Source: Haladaptatus caseinilyticus
Lineage (GTDB): Archaea > Halobacteriota > Halobacteria > Halobacteriales > Haladaptataceae
Direction of reading: 5' to 3'
Assembly: GCF_026248685.1 (NCBI RefSeq)
Contig: NZ_CP111042.1
Location: 1-64,000 of the forward strand
Length of the DNA: 64,000 bases
Positions within the stretch are counted from its first letter, which is position 1; the number at the start of each line of letters is the position of its first letter. Shown here piece by piece: positions 43,183 to 52,828 of the stretch. The notes below the pieces were generated by a model. It had not been told where the DNA came from, did no database searches, and saw only the letters and a list, made by a program, of their open reading frames with translations. Position numbers and translations under genes: made by a program.

Positions 43183-43399
43183 TACATAGCCATTTGTGTG
43201 CCAGGCTAAGAAACCTTCCCCCGTATTTGCGAACCCGACGTGGCTCTCGAGCAGTCACGGGGTCTCGGTGTCCTGCTCCGACCACAGACGCGGTGGCCGG
43301 TACCACCTCTCCCCCTCCCGCTGGCTTGTAGCCGATAGCCGCCGATACAACTGCCGTACTCACAAGTAACCGTACGGTGTCAGTCCCGAACTGTGTCAA
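43183..43399 (-). pseudogene. Small membrane protein of the repeated cassette, 3'-truncated
   Basis: Begins MTQFGTDTVRLLVSTAVVSA, then AIGYKPAGGGEVVPATASVV, with one hydrophobic segment (about 9-25). After the VVG it becomes Arg-rich and runs into the vapB region, so the natural 3' end seems lost. The same N-terminal 40 residues occur at 35387-35572, also ending abruptly. I do not recognise the family. Confidence 0.5.
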
Positions 43400-43481
43400 T
43401 TCGGGACGTCCACGACCGCGTTTGTTTGTGCATTCGTGTTAGATTCGTGTCCCTCTCGGGTGTGTTTTCGTCCCGACCACG

Positions 43482-43640
43482 CTACTCTTCGGCAACCCCG
43501 TCTGTGGTCGGACTGTCGTCCGTGTCGTTGTTCGTGACTTTACCGGGAAGTTCCACATCGGCTTTCAGGACAAGCCGGGTCTCTTGATAACTCAGTCCGT
43601 CTTTGGACCGTTGGCGCTTGGTTTTTCCCGAGGCGGCCAT
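43482..43640 (-). CDS. Small protein of the repeated cassette (52 aa)
   Basis: MAASGKTKRQRSKDGLSYQE, then TRLVLKADVELPGKVTNNDT and an acidic end. A basic start, a central strand pair and an acidic tail suggest a nucleic-acid or protein adaptor, but the family is unknown to me. Its ATG lies directly after the stop of the 76-residue gene, so the two form an operon. A frameshifted copy is at 35655-35811, and a weakly similar end (LDANAKLQLP) is seen near 8170-8270. Confidence 0.5.
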   Translation of the reverse strand: MAASGKTKRQRSKDGLSYQETRLVLKADVELPGKVTNNDTDDSPTTDGVAEE

Positions 43641-43641
43641 T

Positions 43642-43872
43642 CTAGAGCTCATGCATCGCGTCCATTGTCCGGCGAGCGAGTACCTGTGAGTATTTCTTGC
43701 TCACGCCGGACTCCTTGAGCCGAATCCACTCGGCGAGGTCTGAAGCATCGAGATGGGTTCGGATCTCGCCACTGCCCTTCGACCATAACGAATACCGACT
43801 GGCCTCATCACGTTCGCGCGATGTCTTGCTTGCGAGTTCGTCGGGCTTGCGATTCGTGACGAATGCGAACAT
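43642..43872 (-). CDS. First protein of the repeated cassette (76 aa), unknown function
   Basis: Reads FAFVTNRKPDELASKTSRER, DEASRYSLWSKGSGEIRTHL, DASDLAEWIRLKESGVSKKY and SQVLARRTMDAMHEL: helical and charged, with no membrane span. The second half resembles a short DNA-binding helical bundle, but I cannot place it. The frame stays open upstream of the ATG (DCRGDESRLACYDNE) without a start codon, so the N-terminus may be truncated or use a non-standard start. A GTTAGTAT-type palindrome lies about 50 bp upstream. Confidence 0.5.
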   Translation of the reverse strand: MFAFVTNRKPDELASKTSRERDEASRYSLWSKGSGEIRTHLDASDLAEWIRLKESGVSKKYSQVLARRTMDAMHEL

Positions 43873-43921
43873 TTCGTTGTCGTAGCAGGCAAGACGGGAT
43901 TCATCTCCTCGGCAATCGCTA

Positions 43922-43940
43922 GTTGGTATTGAATACTAAC
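43922..43940. promoter_or_regulatory. GTTGGTAT-N3-ATACTAAC inverted repeat
   Basis: Same architecture (8-bp arms, 3-bp spacer, one arm mismatch) as the site before the AbrB-like gene at 6486. It sits upstream of the cassette operon. The rest of 43941-44440 contains no recognisable gene. Confidence 0.5.
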
Positions 43941-44440
43941 GACGACGAGCTTTATGTGGGAATGCGGCTGGAATGTGAACACAATGGCGTTCACTAGTTG
44001 TGTTAATTAATGAATATCGGCACCGTACGCCACATTTTGCGAATTATCTTGAGGATTGACACCGAGGCACTCGCCTTGATTATCTGTGGAACACCTGTTC
44101 GCAAGCAATCGGTTATCTCGAACAATATATCGTGTATCTCGTATTATAACACGACATGTATTCCTTTTCTCCGGAACCCGTCTTCTGAAATACGACCAAG
44201 ATGGTAATTAGGTCGAAATGAGCGACGCGACAGGTTTGTGGAATTCGGGACGGAAGTCTGAGATATAAACCAAACGCGTGAGTAGAACGCCTCGAGACCC
44301 CACTGTGATCTCTGTTCAGCGCATCGTGCCGATCAACTGGGAGGTCTCACACCGAACCCAACGGCAGGCAGGATGGTCACGAAGTGAGAAACCAGATGGC
44401 GTATGAGGAAATTTGATTTGAATTGTTGTCTAATTGATTA

Positions 44441-45580
44441 CTATAGCAAGCGATCAGCAATGATGTTTTTCTGTATTTCACTGGTTCCTTCGTAGATTTT
44501 CGTGATGCGAGCATCACGATAGTATCGTTCGACTGGGTGATCGGAGACGAATCCGGCACCTCCGTGTACCTGAATGGCTTCGTCGGCCACGTCGACAGCG
44601 TGTTCGGAAGCGAAGAGCTTTGCCATACTTGCGAAACGAGCAGCGATATTGTCGTCACCGCTCTCGACCTGAGAGGCGGCGCGATACGTTAGCGACCGTG
44701 CGGCCTCAACGTTAGTAGCCATCTCAGCAAGCTTGTGCTGAATGGCTTGAAACTCACCAATGGGTTGATCAAACTGCTCACGTTCACCGGCGTAGTCCAA
44801 TGCTGCATCGAGGGCCGCCTGCGCGGCTCCGACCGCCTGAGACGCGACACGAGTGCGGCCATGAGCGAAAAAGTCCATTAGCTGGTAGAATCCGTTATCA
44901 ACTTCTCCGATGACGTTCTCCTCGGAGACCCGAACATCGTCAAGGATGACCTCTGCGAGATCGGAGGCTCGAATACCGAGTTTGTTATCTATCTTCTCGG
45001 TAGAAAATCCGTCAAGATCTGTCGGCACCAAGAAGGCGGTAATACCGCGATGCCCCTCATCTGGAGAGGTTTTAGCCATCACAAGACCGACATCTGCCAC
45101 GGTTCCATTTGTAATCCACATCTTGTTACCATTGAGGATGTAACCGCCGCCGTCGCGCTCAGCGATCGTCTCGATGCCAGCCACATTCGATCCGTGTGCT
45201 GGTTCGGAGATTGCAGAGTAGGAGACTGCTTCACCGGCTGCTATTTTCGGCAACCATTCCTGTTTCATCCACTCGTCGCCGTATTTGATGATCATGTTCG
45301 TCCCGAACCCGGCGCTTCCGACAGCGCTTCCAATACCGGGATCGGCTCGCCAAAGCTGTTCAGTCACAAGCACTGCCGATAGGAGACCCATTCCAGCACC
45401 ACCATACTCGGTCGGAATGTGCGGGGCGACGAAGTCGTACTTCGCTGCCTCTTTGCGGATTGCCTTGGGGTAGCTTCCCTTCTCGTCATGTTCTTTTGCA
45501 ACCGGTGCGATTTCGTTCTCACCAAACTCACGAACAGCCTGCTGGATAGCACGGTGTTCGTCAGATAGCTGAAAAGCCAT
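44441..45580 (-). CDS. Acyl-CoA dehydrogenase
   Basis: A 379-residue FAD enzyme for the first oxidation of beta-oxidation or of short/branched acyl-CoA breakdown. The signatures are YSAISEPAHGSNVAGIETIA (flavin and substrate contact), MWITNGTVADVGLVMAKT and, near the end, IQVHGGAGFVSDHPVERYYR, DARITKIYEGTSEIQKNIIA. The Glu in IYEGTSE is a candidate catalytic base for the short/medium-chain class. ATG 45580 (MAFQLSDEHRAIQQ) is preferred over 45631. It lies downstream of an acyl-CoA ligase on the same strand and forms an activation-oxidation pair with it. Confidence 0.93.
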   Translation of the reverse strand: MAFQLSDEHRAIQQAVREFGENEIAPVAKEHDEKGSYPKAIRKEAAKYDFVAPHIPTEYGGAGMGLLSAVLVTEQLWRADPGIGSAVGSAGFGTNMIIKYGDEWMKQEWLPKIAAGEAVSYSAISEPAHGSNVAGIETIAERDGGGYILNGNKMWITNGTVADVGLVMAKTSPDEGHRGITAFLVPTDLDGFSTEKIDNKLGIRASDLAEVILDDVRVSEENVIGEVDNGFYQLMDFFAHGRTRVASQAVGAAQAALDAALDYAGEREQFDQPIGEFQAIQHKLAEMATNVEAARSLTYRAASQVESGDDNIAARFASMAKLFASEHAVDVADEAIQVHGGAGFVSDHPVERYYRDARITKIYEGTSEIQKNIIADRLL

Positions 45581-45695
45581 ATTAATAAGCTTGAATCCTG
45601 TGGCAAAGTAAATTCGGATATGTTGAGACAAATATTATTTTGATGAATGCTTGGTAACCGCTAGTAGCGAGATTCGTTCAAATGATGGACGTCGA

Positions 45696-47264
45696 TCACT
45701 TGTTCTGTCGGAGTGCATATTTTTGGACCTTGCCGGTTGTCGTTCGTGTCAGTTCCTCACAGAATTCGATGATACGGGGGTGTTTGTACTCGGCTAAGTT
45801 GGCGAGAACGTACTCGCGAATCTCGTTTTCGGTCACATCAATGCCAGGTTCGGAGCCGGGTGCCGGGACGATGAGTGCCTTGACTGTCTCGCCACGACGA
45901 TCGTCCTCGATACCGATCACTGCCGCCTCACCGACCGCCTCGTGTTCGTAGAGAACTTCCTCAACCTCGCGAGGGTACACATTGTAGCCACCAGTAATGA
46001 TCACGTGCTTCTCACGGTCGACAATGTAGAAGTAGTCGTCTTCGTCCCAGTAACCGAGATCTCCCGTATGGAACCATCGTGTCCCGTCCGCCACAGTAAA
46101 AGCACGATCGTTGGCCTCCGGCAAACCATAATAGCCTGCCATCACGTTTGGTCCGGAGACAACTAGTTCACCCACCACATCTTCGAGTGCGACAGTATTC
46201 TCGTCGACCGGCCCTTCCGCGACACGTGGGAGCTCCTTGAACTGTTGGTCAACGATCTTGGCGTTGACCGCCTCGATCGGTTGGCCGATGCTGCCCTTCC
46301 GGCGGGCACCTGGTCGGTTCGCATGAGTGACTGGACTGGTCTCGGTCAGGCCGTAGCCTTCGAACAATTCGGTATCGAACAGTTTCTCGAACTGCTCAAG
46401 AACTTCGAGTGGGAGACTGGAGCCGCCAGAATTAACAAATCGCAGTGATGAGAGATCAACTTCATCAGCATTGGGCTGGTTAATCATGTCATTAAACATT
46501 GCCGGAACACCGTACATGACGGTAATTCCATCTGTATCAATACAGTCGAAAACCTTCTGAGGATTCCACTCTGCGACCGGATAGTACGTCGCACCCGTGA
46601 ACATGGCAGCGTTCATGACAGCAGACATCCCATAAATGTGAAACAGTGGGAGCGTCCCGATAAGCCGGTCATCTGGGCCAATGGGTGGGTCAAGTAACTC
46701 CATATTAGATCGTGTATTGGATGCAAGATTGTGGTGGGTAAGGAGAACTCCCTTCGGGGATCCTGTGGTTCCCGACGTGTAGGGCTGGACAGCAATGTCA
46801 TCGTCGTTTCGTTCGACGATTTCTTTCGTTTCGTCGGCCAAGAACGACTCGAAATCCGTCCCATTGCTGACAATCTCGCCGGCGGTGACGATCCTTTCAA
46901 CGGCAGTATCTGGTTGAATTTCAGTAACCGCTTCGACGTTCTCGGAAAGCGTCACGACGGCTTTTGCGCCGCTGTCGGCGAGGAGATGACTAATCTCCTG
47001 AACCTTGTACTGGGGGTTCATGGGAACCACGATACATCCGTTGCGAAGTGCGCCATAGAACGCCGTCACGAATTGCGGGAGATTAGGAAGATAGACGGCG
47101 ATCCGGTCATCTTCATCGATCCCGTGGTTGGAAAGAGCAGCCGCAAACTGCCCTGTTCGATTCCATAAGGTCTCATAGGTCACCTCATCACCGTCGAACG
47201 AGATGGCCACCGAGTCAGGCATAGACTCAACTGTGTTGGCAAGCGTTGTAACAAGGTTCGACAT
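45696..47264 (-). CDS. AMP-forming acyl-CoA ligase (long-chain type)
   Basis: A 522-residue enzyme. P-loop AVQPYTSGTTGSPKGVLLTH, adenylation motif LFEGYGLTETSPVTHANRPG, hinge GDLGYWDEDDYFYIVDREKH, VIITGGYNVYPREVEEVLYE, and the C-terminal lysine in TTTGKVQKYALRQNK. It makes an acyl-CoA that the dehydrogenase encoded 115 bp downstream could oxidise. ATG 47264 (MSNLVTTLANTVESM) is chosen over 47285. The TRAP importer upstream may supply the acid. Confidence 0.92.
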   Translation of the reverse strand: MSNLVTTLANTVESMPDSVAISFDGDEVTYETLWNRTGQFAAALSNHGIDEDDRIAVYLPNLPQFVTAFYGALRNGCIVVPMNPQYKVQEISHLLADSGAKAVVTLSENVEAVTEIQPDTAVERIVTAGEIVSNGTDFESFLADETKEIVERNDDDIAVQPYTSGTTGSPKGVLLTHHNLASNTRSNMELLDPPIGPDDRLIGTLPLFHIYGMSAVMNAAMFTGATYYPVAEWNPQKVFDCIDTDGITVMYGVPAMFNDMINQPNADEVDLSSLRFVNSGGSSLPLEVLEQFEKLFDTELFEGYGLTETSPVTHANRPGARRKGSIGQPIEAVNAKIVDQQFKELPRVAEGPVDENTVALEDVVGELVVSGPNVMAGYYGLPEANDRAFTVADGTRWFHTGDLGYWDEDDYFYIVDREKHVIITGGYNVYPREVEEVLYEHEAVGEAAVIGIEDDRRGETVKALIVPAPGSEPGIDVTENEIREYVLANLAEYKHPRIIEFCEELTRTTTGKVQKYALRQNK

Positions 47265-47514
47265 GATATTATCGAATGATCTCAACCTCAGAAGAAAAGC
47301 TTTCCCCGATTATTCGAACATAATGGCACAGGTGACCTCGTAGTGGAGGATGGTGGTCATGCGGTTGTCACGGTTGACGGGAACACGAATCGGTTCAGAC
47401 CCAGTAACAGAGGATGACTTCTGAACAGGTCATTGTCCGGCTATACGTGGCAGTCACTATCAAGCGATATTTGTCGATAATAAATGACGAACGCGAACTC
47501 AACGAAGCGAGTTC

Positions 47515-49884
47515 TCAGCGGTCTCCAGCTTCTGCTCTGGGTGTGATAACACTCGGGAGTCGGTCTATGTGAGCGAGGCTCAGCCCCAAAAGAGCGAGCA
47601 GTGCCGTCGCGAGCTGAACCGTCGTCGCGACGCCACCACCGACAAACTGAGAGAGTGCTGATCCATACATCGACCCCAATGCCAACGCAAGGTATACGAG
47701 CCGATGTGGAAGCTGGAGCACGTGCTGACCATCGAACCCAATGGTGACGGCCGTTAGCGCGACAGTGCCGATGAAGACGCAGAAAACGGCGATTGGCGTC
47801 CCAGTAACAGTCCAATTGACGAGGCTGTCGTTCGCAACAAGTGCGAATGGGATAAGGAATCCGGCGGCACCGATTCGAAGCGCCTGCTTGGCTGAGACAA
47901 GAAATCCGCTATCGGCAATACGCGAGGCAACGGCCACCCCGACGGCAACCGGCGGCGTTATCGCCGAGAGCATCGCGAAGTAGAACACGAATAGGTGCGC
48001 AGTGATCTCCGTGACGCCGAGTTCCTGGAGCGGCGCAGTCAGGAGAGCCGCTACCAAGACATAGGCGGCTGGAGTTGGCATTCCCAGCCCGAACAGGATA
48101 CTCGTGACCATCGCGAGGAATAACGCGATGACGAGAATTCCACTAGCCAGTGCGACCATACGGAGGCTGATTTTTCCAGAAAGACCGGTTTGGGTGAGCA
48201 TTTTAATGATAACGCCCATTGCTGCAAGCACACCGACAAGCGGGGCCATGTCGAGCGCACCCTGTTTGAACCCACAGAGAGTCTTTATCGTCGTAGCACA
48301 CAACTGTCGTGGGACGGTCGATACGGTCGAGCCAAAGTCACTTACCGCTCCGTCGTAGCCAGCGACGACCCATGCGTCGTCGGACGTGCCGGTTGTCAAC
48401 AGGAGAGTGAGGTCACGGACGTACATGACAACGATGAGTGTCAACACGGTATACAAACCGGTTGCGAGTGCCGACAGCTGCATCACGGCCAACGCGTAGA
48501 CAAGTACTGCCATCGGGATGAGGAAATATCGACCGTGACAAAACCTCGCGACGGCGGTCTGCAGTTCCGACCAGCCACCCTCGTCCGAACCGGAGGCCAC
48601 GCCGTGGACGTATCGACTGAAGAGAAGCATGACTAAAGTCACGATACCCGCGACGAGTAGCGAGAGCGTCAAAACCTGACGTGCTATGTAGAACGCTCCA
48701 ACAGAGAGGGCGAAGTAGACGGCAACCAAAAGCGCACCCTTGCTGAAGGTGACCTCGAGCAACCCGCCGGTGCTCTCATCTTTTTCACTGGTCCACCCAT
48801 AGCGGAGTACCGCGAATTGAACCGCAATTGCCACGCTGAAATAGAACAGGAGTGCGGGGAAGAGCCCGGCCTGAATGATGCGGACGTAGGGAACACCAAT
48901 AAAATCAGCCATCAGGAAGGCAGCGACGCCCATGACCGGTGGCATGATCTGCCCGCCGCTCGAAGCCACTGCCTCGATAGCGGCGGTAAAGTCCTCTCGT
49001 ACACCCTGGCGTTGCATCATCGGGATGGTAAAGCTCCCAGTTGTTGCGGCGTTGGCCGCTGCGCTACCGGTGATTGACCCCATCGCCATCGACGAGACGA
49101 CGGCGACATGGACGATGCCGCTTCGGAGCCGTTTCCCGAGTCGCTGACTCAAGTCGAGGATAACGTCTAGGATACCGTAGGCCCTCGCTAGACCAGCGAA
49201 CATGATGAAGATGGCTACGTACTTCGCGCCGGCTTGGGTAATGAACCCGTACACTCCGGAGCGTTCGACCTGAGTTGCACCGTACAGAGTCACGTCTTGC
49301 AGCCCTAAACCGGTGTGATTGAGGAATCCTGGGAAATACGTCCCGTACAGCGCGTATAAGATAGAGATGACTCCCACGAGTGCGATAGACCACCCGTAGG
49401 CACGACGTGTGGCGTCAAGAATCATCACAACGACGATAAGCCCGAGGGTAAGATCGGTGTTCGAATATCCAAGAAGTATTGCGTCGCCCGTCAGTCGTCC
49501 GTACTCCGTTACAAAGTAATAGCCCGTAATTCCCGCGAGAGTCGCCATTACGAGACACACGACAGTATCAAGCTGGGCGTAGCGTTGTTGAATGGACTCG
49601 TTCACTCGACTCAATATCGATCCGTCTACCACTGATGGGCCCTCCGTCATTCGCTCAAAGGCGAGGTGCAGATAGTACAGGGCGAGTCCAAAGTGCAGGA
49701 AGATCATGCCGTGGATGATTTGTGGGAAGGGTCGGGCCCAGGCGTAGTAGATGGTATAGGATGTCAACCCAATCGCAAAAAGAACCACAGTTGACAATAG
49801 AACCTTCTCTGGCATCGAACGTGTGGCGAGAGTTTCGTGCAGACTGCGAGAAGAGGTCATCGAGTCGTCGGTAGCTTCGTTCAT
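47515..49884 (-). CDS. TRAP transporter fused permease (DctQ-DctM, TAXI type)
   Basis: A 789-residue membrane protein that fuses the small 4-span subunit (about residues 25-150) to the large 12-span DctM subunit. The DctM part shows AGLARAYGILDVILDLSQRL, SVTGSAAANAATTGSFTIPM-like sequence (GSITGSAAANAATTGSFTIP), the substrate/ion motif GGQIMPPVMGVAAFLMADFI, and a second-half mirror LGMPTPAAYVLVAALLTAPL. It works with the receptor encoded immediately upstream (36-bp gap) as a sodium-dependent importer of organic anions. Confidence 0.93.
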   Translation of the reverse strand: MNEATDDSMTSSRSLHETLATRSMPEKVLLSTVVLFAIGLTSYTIYYAWARPFPQIIHGMIFLHFGLALYYLHLAFERMTEGPSVVDGSILSRVNESIQQRYAQLDTVVCLVMATLAGITGYYFVTEYGRLTGDAILLGYSNTDLTLGLIVVVMILDATRRAYGWSIALVGVISILYALYGTYFPGFLNHTGLGLQDVTLYGATQVERSGVYGFITQAGAKYVAIFIMFAGLARAYGILDVILDLSQRLGKRLRSGIVHVAVVSSMAMGSITGSAAANAATTGSFTIPMMQRQGVREDFTAAIEAVASSGGQIMPPVMGVAAFLMADFIGVPYVRIIQAGLFPALLFYFSVAIAVQFAVLRYGWTSEKDESTGGLLEVTFSKGALLVAVYFALSVGAFYIARQVLTLSLLVAGIVTLVMLLFSRYVHGVASGSDEGGWSELQTAVARFCHGRYFLIPMAVLVYALAVMQLSALATGLYTVLTLIVVMYVRDLTLLLTTGTSDDAWVVAGYDGAVSDFGSTVSTVPRQLCATTIKTLCGFKQGALDMAPLVGVLAAMGVIIKMLTQTGLSGKISLRMVALASGILVIALFLAMVTSILFGLGMPTPAAYVLVAALLTAPLQELGVTEITAHLFVFYFAMLSAITPPVAVGVAVASRIADSGFLVSAKQALRIGAAGFLIPFALVANDSLVNWTVTGTPIAVFCVFIGTVALTAVTIGFDGQHVLQLPHRLVYLALALGSMYGSALSQFVGGGVATTVQLATALLALLGLSLAHIDRLPSVITPRAEAGDR

Positions 49885-49920
49885 TACTGGAGAGTGGTGT
49901 TGTGCTATTGTGGCGTCTCG

Positions 49921-50988
49921 TTACGGTTTTTCTCCGCGCTGGAAGTCTTCTGACCAAATGCCTTTCTCCTCGTAGAAATCGGCAGCTGCGGGGTGGAACG
50001 GGAAGTCAGTGTACGCATTCTTTACCCAGGCGTCACGTGCTGCCAATGGTTCGAGGAGCTTCGTCTGCTTCTGGAGTTTCTTGCGCTGGGCCCACAGCGC
50101 CTTGAGGAATGAATAGAGCGTGTCGTAGTCGTGATCGTCGCGAACGATGAAATTGTATGCTAGCGTTGGGGTGCTAAGCTTCTTGGGTTTATATGCATAG
50201 TTGTCAAACTGACTCATATCGATGTCAGAGACGACGATAGCCGGGTCGTCTTCAAGTTTCTTGACGATATTATCTGGCCAATCAAGCACGCGGAGGTCGA
50301 CCGTGCTTTTCATTTGCTGGAGCCATCCTGGCTCGATGGAGAGATTAACATAGGTCGCGGCACCGACATCCAGTCGCCCCTCGCTCATCGCACCCGCCTG
50401 GTCACTGTAGCTGACGCTGGTTCTTTTGTAATCACCCGACACGGAGTTCAGTGCATGTTCGAGCATCTCCGCAGTCCCGGATCCCTTTGGGGTTGGTGAA
50501 ACGTCGGATTCGCCCTTGATGTCCTTCACGCTCTTCCAGCCGTCGTTCGCCGTCGCGAGGAACCATGCCAGGTCATATAAGTGAAATACTTGGTACGGCT
50601 GGTGTTCGAGGTTCTTAAACGGCTTCTCGTTCTGACGTATCTTGTTTGCCGTCCAATTCTGGATGTACGCGATCTCCGTCTTCCCATTAATGACCTCTGA
50701 GACGTTTCGATTTGTTCCCTGACTCGGCCTGGCGTCAACCGAGACCTTCGAGTTCTGGCTGACGGTCGAGGCGATAACCTGACTCATTGAGTAGGCTGAC
50801 GTCGTCTCAGAAGCAGTTTTCATTACCATCTTGCCGTTCGTTCCGGGTTGCTTCGAACTACCTCCAGTTTTATTTTCGTCTCCAAAACAGCCAGCAAGTC
50901 CTGTTAGTCCTGCCGCCCCGGTAACTCCAGTCGAGCGTTTGAGAAACGTTCGTCTCGGCACATTCGGGGATTTGCCATGACCATGCAT
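49921..50988 (-). CDS. TAXI-family TRAP solute receptor, Tat lipoprotein
   Basis: A 355-residue extracytoplasmic receptor. The signal is PRRTFLKRSTGVTGAAGLTG followed by LAGC, with the lipobox cysteine at residue 34. The mature part matches TAXI receptors: TTSAYSMSQVIASTVSQNSK, VDARPSQGTNRNVSEVINGK and AYIQNWTANKIRQNEKPF. Late elements include YNFIVRDDHDYDTLYSFLKA and FPFHPAAADFYEEKGIW. It captures a small organic anion outside the cell and hands it to the fused permease. Confidence 0.92.
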   Translation of the reverse strand: MHGHGKSPNVPRRTFLKRSTGVTGAAGLTGLAGCFGDENKTGGSSKQPGTNGKMVMKTASETTSAYSMSQVIASTVSQNSKVSVDARPSQGTNRNVSEVINGKTEIAYIQNWTANKIRQNEKPFKNLEHQPYQVFHLYDLAWFLATANDGWKSVKDIKGESDVSPTPKGSGTAEMLEHALNSVSGDYKRTSVSYSDQAGAMSEGRLDVGAATYVNLSIEPGWLQQMKSTVDLRVLDWPDNIVKKLEDDPAIVVSDIDMSQFDNYAYKPKKLSTPTLAYNFIVRDDHDYDTLYSFLKALWAQRKKLQKQTKLLEPLAARDAWVKNAYTDFPFHPAAADFYEEKGIWSEDFQRGEKP

Positions 50989-51731
50989 ACCAAACTATTA
51001 ATTGCCCTCATGTTAAATATGCTTCTATGAAATATATGTATTAAATTTTTATGTAATAAATATATTATCCTGGGTATAAATTTTCATTTATTCTCATATA
51101 TCGACTATGGCAAATACAGAAACGTCGATTACCGAGGTTGTCCGACACCACCCAGCTCAGATAATGACACGTACGTACGAATGCCGCTACTTTCACTTCC
51201 GCTCTAGTTGGCTGAAGACTCTGTCCGTCACGCACGAAGAGTGAAATGTTGTCGTCGTGGCTCAGTAGGCGACGCGGGTACTTGCACGATACTGACCTAT
51301 TATCCCGTGTCGTTTGCTCATTTCCCCTACTGCAGTGGAGTAAACCTTAGTTGATAACGGTATAGTCGAGCAATTCAGGAACGGTCGCTAGAGTGTCTAC
51401 AAATCCAATGTGCGCTCATAGTCATCCACTTTCGTTCTACCGTCGTATCGCGTCCCGAACGTCCTGTGTAATGTTCTCGTGTCGGTGTCACCCTCCGACA
51501 TCCCGACCACGCTGTCCGTTGTTCTCGTGCGTTGGGCAGCGTCCTTAGCCGTAATTGAGTATCACTGTCTTGTTGAGCACGTTCTTTCCTCGAGATGCTC
51601 GCTGATGATCTCACCGTTGCGAATCAAACGAGTGAGAGCCGGCTATTACTCATCTATGCTGTTGCTGTCTAGAGATTCGACCGAAGAAGCTAGTAGTGCA
51701 GATCACTTAGTGTCGGTACTGGACTACTCTC
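50989..51731. other. Long intergenic stretch, no confident gene
   Basis: 51000-51110 is very AT-rich and suits promoters. In 51330-51620 two minus-strand frames both look faintly protein-like (for example TDTRTLHRTFGTRYDGRTKV), but neither is long or convincing. Possibly a decayed gene. Confidence 0.35.
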
Positions 51732-52640
51732 ATGACACGTTATGGCTATGCGGCAATGAATATCACGCTTCGCGAAAAAGGCGTGCGGACGAACCGCGGA
51801 ATGCGGAAAGCCACCTTTCAAGAGCGTGGTCTTACATACGCCGGTGAACTTGCCGAGCAGAATTGTCGCGATCTCAAACGCATTCTTGAATGGAACCTTG
51901 ATCACGATATCTACTACTATCGGATCTCATCCGATTTACTCCCGTGGTTCAGCCAGTACGATCTCGGGGATTTGCCGAACGCTTCGACGGTTCGTTCACT
52001 CCTGTCCGAGGTCGGTAACTATGCTCTCGAGCAGGACCTCCGTCTCACATTCCACCCAGATCATTTCGTGAAGTTAGCAAGTAACGACGACGCCGTCGTG
52101 GAACGGTCGATAATAGACCTAGAAAACCACGGCACTATATTAGATGTAATGGGATTACCGCGAACGCCCTACTATGCAATCAACATCCATATTGGCGCTC
52201 ACTATGGCGACAAAAAAGCGACTGGCGAACGATTCTGTGAACACTTCGAACGACTTACACCGGCTGTACGGAAACGATTGACCGTTGAAAACGACGATAC
52301 TAAATCCCTATGGAGTATCTCCGAGTTAGTCGACACAATTAATGATCGAATCGGGATTCCAATCACATATGACGCTCTCCATCATCAGTTCACGAGCCGA
52401 GGGGTGACGTTCCGTGAAGCGCTCACTCGTGCCACAGAAACGTGGGAAACGACACCAATCATCCACTATAGTGAATCTCGATGCCTCCATGAGGCCGATC
52501 CATCGATTCGACCACAGAACCACAGTGACTACGTTAAAGGACCAATCCGAACTTACGGTACAGATGTCGACGTCATGATCGAGGCAAAGCAAAAAGAGTT
52601 GGCGGTACTTCGGTACCAAAATACAACACAGACAGCGTAG
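51732..52640 (+). CDS. uvsE: UV-damage endonuclease, UvsE/UVDE family
   Basis: A 302-residue TIM-barrel repair nuclease that nicks DNA 5' to UV photoproducts. It begins TRYGYAAMNITLREKGVRTN, the family N-terminus. Typical blocks are YYRISSDLLPWFSQYDLG, LRLTFHPDHFVKLASNDDAV, INIHIGAHYGDKKATGERFC and RLTVENDDTKSLWSISELVD, which supply His, Glu and Asp metal ligands. TYDALHHQF and HYSESR complete the set. It is monocistronic and gives a light-independent backup to photolyase, sensible for a sun-exposed halophile. Confidence 0.93.
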   Translation: MTRYGYAAMNITLREKGVRTNRGMRKATFQERGLTYAGELAEQNCRDLKRILEWNLDHDIYYYRISSDLLPWFSQYDLGDLPNASTVRSLLSEVGNYALEQDLRLTFHPDHFVKLASNDDAVVERSIIDLENHGTILDVMGLPRTPYYAINIHIGAHYGDKKATGERFCEHFERLTPAVRKRLTVENDDTKSLWSISELVDTINDRIGIPITYDALHHQFTSRGVTFREALTRATETWETTPIIHYSESRCLHEADPSIRPQNHSDYVKGPIRTYGTDVDVMIEAKQKELAVLRYQNTTQTA

Positions 52641-52828
52641 CTAAGCGCTGCCTTACACGACCGGATTGACTTGTTGAAACCGCAGTGACCATACCTCCCA
52701 GTGTTCGAACGGCGTCACAGCACGTCTGTCGCCCTTAATCGAGTTTAAGGCGAGATTCAGCGAGGTCGCTAAACGAAAATGAACGGTAATATGAGTTCTG
52801 ACCAAATTCAGCGACAATCTCACTCTCT

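Noticed and set aside
51375-51614. Minus-strand frames between the TRAP receptor and UvsE
   Set aside because: Two frames look weakly protein-like at once, both are short, and neither matches a family I know.
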